The position numbers and the translations under genes are program-made. Below the pieces are notes generated by a model that was not told where the DNA came from, did not search any database, and saw only the letters and a program-made list of their open reading frames with translations. Below are positions 7,001-10,238 of a stretch of DNA of 10,238 nt, piece after piece. Within the stretch, counting starts at the first letter, position 1. Each line of letters begins with the position of its first letter. The stretch is taken from NCBI GenBank assembly GCA_964483805.1, contig CAZADH010000228.1, forward strand, positions 1 through 10,238, given 5' to 3'. This DNA is from CAZADH01 sp964483805 (GTDB lineage: Bacteria > Muiribacteriota > Ozemobacteria > Ozemobacterales > Ozemobacteraceae).

Positions 7001-7777
7001 TCGGCAACGGCCCAGATCAATTTCCAGACGCTTCCCCGTTCGGTGTCGGTTGTGATGCCGGCTCCGAACCCTCTGGCGACACCGACCATCGAAGGTGGCG
7101 TATTGCTCAAGGGTGATACCGGTGATCCGACGGCGGTGAAGATGCAGTTCTTCCTGATGCCTCCGCCGGAAGTCGCCAGCAATGCCCCGCCGATTCTGTT
7201 GAATCCGATCGCGTGCGTGCGCAACGCCGCGGACAACCTGTTCACGACGAACGTCATCAATCTGCCCGGCGCCCGCGGCGTGTATGGTTTGGTGGCGGTG
7301 ACGTTCAACAGCTCGTTCCAGCCGATCGGCCGCAGCAACGTGTTCCCGGTTCAGGTGCCCGGTGGCTTCGAGGTTCCGAACGGCACCACCGCGTCGATTC
7401 CGATCAACGTCGGCCTGTTGCCGATCAACTGCATGGTGGCCAGTCCGTCCACGCCGAACTCGGTCATCCCCTGGGATGCCATTCAGAATGGTTACAACGC
7501 CGTCGTGCGGTCGAATGCCTCGGGGACCCGCAACTTCAAGGTCTACCTGGTCAAAGAGGGTTTCCGCCCCTTCGACGTCGGCCCGGCGGATGACATCGGT
7601 GCCGCGTTCAATGCGACGGCGCTGACGAATCCCGCCGGCGTGTTCGAAGCTGTCGCCGTCATCCATCGGCTGCCGGCTCCGATGTGGGCGGGCCCGGGCG
7701 ACTGGCTGGTAATCGCCTTCGACGCCAACAAGCGCCCGATCGGTCGGTCGCCGTTGGTTCCGGTGATCGTGCAGTAG
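4046..7777 (+). CDS. Large multi-domain lipoprotein with tandem Ig-like modules
   Basis: From GTG 4046 the protein has 1243 residues. AGGAGG (4035-4040) lies five bases upstream, and the first residues form a lipoprotein signal peptide with lipobox LTGC (20-23), followed by Phe and Ser, so Cys23 should be lipidated and the protein membrane-anchored. Upstream in-frame starts would bury this signal. Residues 24-430 form a region also found in the next gene (FHGAADL 137-143, then N-AL-LNPVNSGFKHDLVAQV). Then come about four Ig-like modules opening ITSP, LISP, ITSP and IASP (near 437, 533, 639, 739), a divergent fifth (about 850), and two C-terminal modules. The last three modules end in related strands, two of them with PIGRS (near 1093 and 1233). 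A Ser/Asn linker follows the lipid site. A surface adhesin or structural role is plausible, but nothing in the sequence shows the ligand. Intact; it ends at a hairpin terminator. Confidence 0.85.
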   Translation: MGKSRILFVLGVFAVGLLALTGCFSSSNDNPVATVTNGVTNLTPQTGNASVRFNIQLTPDGQAEAMPAIRSNGTKATVTVSFSLITIDPSNGQVSSQTQTVSSTDGTASYEFTNVRELPTIGRVAIDGGSISGWRDFHGAADLVAGPNALTLNPVNSGFKHDLVAQVLQNTINQATLLASAPANLVARCRMAVDSITPDTTQANATAGAVLDAFNTFVGQIAPTNFVRVTASSTGGLDFGNGQSISLTNLFAGLSGITAIDPTGWVIDRVVFQGLGGRAVVLFRNNANNETADIFALVRLDPTNPNNRFVHRWPGKLRAAFVMPDGSIIFGGNVLGRPVLVRWNGNAHAEIATTLINNVGVNAPAGLTWSRVFDIAGAGITSPVTVVHIGFDPMQQVLVVTLAGVFNGTPGTRIYKVNPVTGQDLANYVAAVPVFTPPPTVRITSPVGSATVTAGNPLTVQVFAQAASGTINKVVILNGPARIGEATLTSANNYSFTIPSVPAGLHFINAMAIDSTNASRLAEPVKVMALGANAQLPTIRLISPEAGKTVDFGTPVEFVADASVASPDAIRRVVFEILADPLRGGDFITAIGEIGSAPYQFVWRNMQPGDYYVRARAVTLNGGVTVTEAIKVSVLPQAMANLPPIVIGITSPAANAVLPSGQNVTIVANELASGNPAIRKVEFWANDRVIGGLAGLAPNSTYNFVWNAPADGFYQLNVRAFDQYGKMTPGRPVPVAVGNVIVPPSIMIASPTENQTIKPGDATTIVAYARANGGATITNVSFGLDQTVALGQAIAGASNSYTCQITWPANLTPGTHFITAKAIDNGGRFMITPPMPIVVAGVPGGIGTANGAFAFVRPVTNAALVVGTPIGLDITTTATTASGADFVQVFLKIGDDQFLPIGPTTPVFGLPRDPASGHFMGTGIIPVPPIPEGATQPAPLPAGPYALVAVGFDQDVLNAERKPTQVGVSTPLAVTVEMPSITGNASATAQINFQTLPRSVSVVMPAPNPLATPTIEGGVLLKGDTGDPTAVKMQFFLMPPPEVASNAPPILLNPIACVRNAADNLFTTNVINLPGARGVYGLVAVTFNSSFQPIGRSNVFPVQVPGGFEVPNGTTASIPINVGLLPINCMVASPSTPNSVIPWDAIQNGYNAVVRSNASGTRNFKVYLVKEGFRPFDVGPADDIGAAFNATALTNPAGVFEAVAVIHRLPAPMWAGPGDWLVIAFDANKRPIGRSPLVPVIVQ

Positions 7778-7826
7778 AGCTTTACCTCAGGCAATCGGCA
7801 GGATAACGCCGGTTGCCGGGAGCCCA

Positions 7827-7860
7827 AACCGGGCGGTGGCCGCAAGGCTGCCGCCCGGTT
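7827..7860 (+). terminator. Hairpin with GCAA tetraloop after the large lipoprotein gene
   Basis: AACCGGGCGG (7827-7836) pairs exactly with CCGCCCGGTT (7851-7860). The stem continues through two G-U pairs and three G-C pairs to a GCAA (GNRA) tetraloop at 7842-7845, giving 15 pairs. It lies 50 bases after the stop at 7777. The tail CGTCTTGATG is only mildly T-rich, so termination efficiency is uncertain. Confidence 0.72.
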
Positions 7861-7909
7861 CGTCTTGATGACGTATTTACGATGTGCGTCATTCATATCT
7901 CGGCAAGGT

Positions 7910-8004
7910 GTAAATCGGTGACATTGTAAATCGGTGACATGATACGTATTTCTCCTCTTTGCGGGAAATACGTATCATGTCACCGATTTACCCCACCGAT
8001 TTAC
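7910..8004. repeat. REP/REPIN-like palindrome, copy 2
   Basis: Arms 7927-7951 and 7966-7990 are perfect 25-base inverted copies around a 14-base loop. The 20-base core CGGTGACATGATACGTATTT is identical to copy 1 at 3806-3885, while the outer flanks differ (TAAAT here, AATA there). Extra half-units lie on both sides: GTAAATCGGTGACAT at 7910-7924 repeats at 7926-7940, and CACCGATTTAC at 7981-7991 repeats at 7994-8004. This is typical of REP clusters; the RAYT link is inference. Confidence 0.85.
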
Positions 8005-8103
8005 CGGAAGCAGAACTTGAAACGGGCGGCGGACTCTGACATCATGGTTCCTCGACGCCCGATTCGGGTCAGTTTCATCACCAAAGGCTCGAGAGGTGAC
8101 CGC

Positions 8104-10238
8104 ATGAATCGCCGTAGTGTTGTTGCGCCGTCTTTACTGGTCTTGGGTCTGATGGTCTGCTCTCTGGTTGGATGCAGCAGCATCGGTTCGCTGCCGGGTG
8201 CCGACGCGATCGGCCAAACCGTAGTGCAACCGACCCCGCGCGGCACGGCGCACTTGCGCCTGGCGTTGCAGGTCACGCCCACCGATGCCGGCACCACGCG
8301 CTTTTCAGTACGGGGCGAGACGAGCGCGGGCACGCCAACGGTGACTGGAACATCGACCGAGACGGGCACGGGCACGCCAACGGTGACCGGAACATCGACC
8401 GGGACGGGCACCGGCACCACCTCGGGGGCGCAGGTCGTGGCAACGCTACGCGGGATCCGACGCGGCACCGGCGGCGTGGGCGAAGCATGGGAGAAGAGCA
8501 AGACGGTCGCGGTGGCGCAAGACGGCACGGCCGAGATCAGTTTTGCCGAACTCGACAAGGGGCCGGTGGCGGCGCAGATCCGCGTCGAGGGTGGCACGAT
8601 CTACAATCTCACGCACTTTCACGGCGCCGAAGACCTCAAAGACGGTGTCAATGCAATGTATGTCAACCCCATGGCGTCGGGCCTCAAACAAGATCTGACG
8701 GCGCAGGTCGTGGCTGCCGTGCTCAAGTCGACCGACACGGTGCGGGTGATGCCGGAAGATCTGAAGGGCCAGGTGCTGGCGCGCCTCACCGGCACGACCT
8801 CGGTCGGTGCCGACGAGAAGTCGGCCGTGGCCGGCATCTTCAACGATCTGGTCAAGACCTATAGACCTTCGACCCTGGTCGGCCTGTACATCACCAATGA
8901 CAGCGCGCAACTGCTGGCCACGCCGTCGAGTGGCGCCCCGTGGGCGAAGCAACCGACCGAGTTCTGGCAGGGTATGACGTTCTGGACCTACCCCTTGACC
9001 GATTTCCGCTTCCGCGACGTATTGCGGCAGGGCGTCGATGGGTTCGCCTACGTATCGGGCGACAACACGTTTGCCCGCGAGCGGTTTGTGGTCAGCAAAC
9101 TCGACCCGGTGACCGGGGTACGCAAAGGCACCTTTGCCAACCGCGGCGAGTGCTTCCCGGCGCTGACGCTGGGCGACCAGTCGCTGGTGATCGGCGGCAC
9201 CAACAAAGACCTGAACGTGCCGGTGCTGTTCCGCTGGGACGGCGAGAACGACGCGAAGAGCCGGGTCACCTTGGGCGAGACTGATGATCCGAAGCTGAAG
9301 TGGGCCCGCTACTTTACCGACCTGCCGGGCGGCGAGACGGTGCAGTACCACGGCGTGCTCAATGTCGCCTTCGACGACGCCAAGACGCTGGTCTGTTCGA
9401 TCTTCGACGTGGTGTCTTCACAACGTAAATACTTCAAGGTCGATGTCGATACGGGCGCGATCGTGGGTCAGCCGATGACGATCAGCAGCAATCGCGCGCC
9501 GACGATTACCATTACCTCGCCTGCTGCAAACGCGATCTTCAACCAGGGCCAGGGAATCCCGATCCAGGTCGATGCGCGGGATGAAGACGGCGGGACGATC
9601 TCCAGGGTTTCGTATTACGCCAACGGCGCGTTCCTCGGGTCGGCCCTCCAGGGCCCCTGGACCTATTCCTGGAACACCGCCTACCCCGGAACCTATACGT
9701 TGACGGCCACAGCCATCGACAACCAGGGCGGTGTCGGCCGGTCGGTCGGGGTTCCGATCACGGTGAATCGCGTAGTCACGCAGACAACCCGCATCAAGAG
9801 CCTGTCGTTGGCTCCGTACACCGATACCGTCGGAGCACTGGCCGAAGATGGTTCCGTTTGGGTTTGGGGGTTGAACGACCAATGTGTCGCAGGTGCTGAC
9901 GTCGATACCCAGTATGTGACGACGCCCCAACGTTTGACTCTCCCCGGGTCAGCAAGGCAGGCGTTCGTAGGTCACGGGTGGGCGGGCGCGGTGTTGGCAG
10001 ATGGCTCGATGTACTGGTGGGGGACGTTCGATCCAGAAAACCGAGTGACACCAACGTCATTCAAACTCGCGCAAGTCGTTGCCCCGACCCGCCTCTATGC
10101 AGGCGAGTGGGACAATGACCAGACGTTCCACATTGGGCAACCGATGACGCTTTCAACCGGAGAAGTGCTCGTGTCATTCGGTGCCGCACTTGCAGCAGAC
10201 GGGCAATTGAGGCGACTGGCGATGCCGGGCTGGGGGGA
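8104..10238 (+). CDS. Lipoprotein with Ig-like module and RCC1-like repeats (3' end outside window)
   Basis: Open from ATG 8104 to the window end (711 codons seen, no stop). GAGGTG (8093-8098) lies five bases upstream, and MNRRS plus a hydrophobic stretch leads to lipobox LVGC (21-24). A Thr/Gly linker (76-103) consists of two exact-length 14-residue repeats. The region up to about 460 is paralogous to the previous gene: GGTI then FHGAEDL (172-178) and NPMASGLKQDLTAQV, later IGG-(x)-PVLFRWDG. An Ig-like module (about 465-556) begins PTITITSPAANA. From about 566, repeats of the type ALAEDGSVWVWG and VLADGSMYWWG, about 46 residues apart, match RCC1/regulator of chromosome condensation beta-propeller blades. 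The protein should be lipid-anchored and display a propeller. The ligand and any enzymatic activity are unknown. No internal stops were met when the frame was read through by hand. Confidence 0.87.
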   Translation, partial: MNRRSVVAPSLLVLGLMVCSLVGCSSIGSLPGADAIGQTVVQPTPRGTAHLRLALQVTPTDAGTTRFSVRGETSAGTPTVTGTSTETGTGTPTVTGTSTGTGTGTTSGAQVVATLRGIRRGTGGVGEAWEKSKTVAVAQDGTAEISFAELDKGPVAAQIRVEGGTIYNLTHFHGAEDLKDGVNAMYVNPMASGLKQDLTAQVVAAVLKSTDTVRVMPEDLKGQVLARLTGTTSVGADEKSAVAGIFNDLVKTYRPSTLVGLYITNDSAQLLATPSSGAPWAKQPTEFWQGMTFWTYPLTDFRFRDVLRQGVDGFAYVSGDNTFARERFVVSKLDPVTGVRKGTFANRGECFPALTLGDQSLVIGGTNKDLNVPVLFRWDGENDAKSRVTLGETDDPKLKWARYFTDLPGGETVQYHGVLNVAFDDAKTLVCSIFDVVSSQRKYFKVDVDTGAIVGQPMTISSNRAPTITITSPAANAIFNQGQGIPIQVDARDEDGGTISRVSYYANGAFLGSALQGPWTYSWNTAYPGTYTLTATAIDNQGGVGRSVGVPITVNRVVTQTTRIKSLSLAPYTDTVGALAEDGSVWVWGLNDQCVAGADVDTQYVTTPQRLTLPGSARQAFVGHGWAGAVLADGSMYWWGTFDPENRVTPTSFKLAQVVAPTRLYAGEWDNDQTFHIGQPMTLSTGEVLVSFGAALAADGQLRRLAMPGWG
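8328..8411 (+). repeat. Two tandem 42-bp repeats encoding a Thr/Gly linker
   Basis: Copies at 8328-8369 and 8370-8411 differ at only a few bases (for example ACTGG versus ACCGG, CCGAG versus CCGGG) and encode a 14-residue unit GTPTVTGTST(E/G)TGT within the lipoprotein gene. Because 42 is a multiple of three, copy-number change keeps the frame and alters only linker length. Confidence 0.85.

Larger units (their letters stand above)
7778..8103. other. Gene-free gap between the two lipoprotein genes
   Basis: The 326-base gap holds a terminator hairpin (7827-7860), a short inverted repeat ATGACG/CGTCAT (7868-7873 and 7887-7892), the second palindromic element (7910-8004) and the RBS of the next gene. 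An in-frame ATG at 8044 would extend the downstream lipoprotein by 20 residues, but its signal peptide then begins internally, so I reject it as the start. No clear promoter was found. Confidence 0.6.

Noticed and set aside
3806..8004. CRISPR array or CRISPR-like repeats
   Set aside because: There are only two palindromic elements about 4 kb apart, without regular spacers or cas genes.
8044..8103. ATG 8044 as start, or a RAYT N-terminal remnant next to the palindrome
   Set aside because: The 20-residue extension has only a vague RP-R and SRGD resemblance to RAYT starts, too short to support. It has no good RBS and would displace the signal peptide.

Overview
This looks like an accessory stretch of a GC-rich, Gram-negative-type bacterial chromosome. 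Most codons end in G or C, several genes have a clear Shine-Dalgarno site, two large genes begin with lipoprotein signal peptides, and the opposite strands of the real genes carry long meaningless ORFs, as GC-rich DNA usually does. Uma2, YgiT/DUF4258, IS1595-type and REP-like elements are all present, as is common in environmental or uncultivated lineages. I cannot assign a phylum from the sequence alone.

Left part (1-2079). A complete Uma2-family (DUF820) nuclease-like gene lies on the + strand. It converges with a small minus-strand YgiT-type zinc-finger gene. Directly upstream of that gene, overlapping it by an ATGA stop/start, is the 3' end of a DUF4258 gene, its usual type II toxin-antitoxin partner; the 5' part is gone. 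At the breakpoint (about 1146-1160) the sequence passes into a + strand ORF with a Thr/Gly-rich linker and two 'IAGTW' beta domains, but no signal peptide and no ribosome binding site. It reads as the 3' part of a larger surface protein gene. One deletion between two divergent genes would explain both missing 5' ends. The ORF ends at a perfect 21-bp hairpin terminator.

Middle part (2080-3930). A minus-strand gene encodes a small secreted protein with a Gly/Gln/Ser linker and a helical C-terminal domain. Direct repeats sit over its putative -10 box. Next comes an IS1595-family element with 28-bp imperfect terminal inverted repeats. Its transposase lacks the normal N-terminus and carries Arg at two positions where relatives I recall have His and Lys. 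It is followed by a 30-bp perfect palindrome of REP/REPIN type.

Right part (3931-10238). Two consecutive + strand lipoprotein genes follow. The first (1243 aa) has a lipobox, a roughly 430-residue N-terminal region and about seven tandem Ig-like modules. The second, cut by the window end (at least 711 aa), has the same N-terminal region, one Ig-like module and the beginning of RCC1-like beta-propeller repeats. The shared signature is FHGA-D-L followed by N-A---NP--SG-K-DL-AQV. The first gene is bracketed by two palindromic elements that share an identical 20-bp core. The two genes look like a duplicated family of cell-surface lipoproteins in which a conserved N-terminal region is joined to different C-terminal display modules. 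The broken gene at 1158-1994 may be a third relative, since it uses the same Thr/Gly linker vocabulary.
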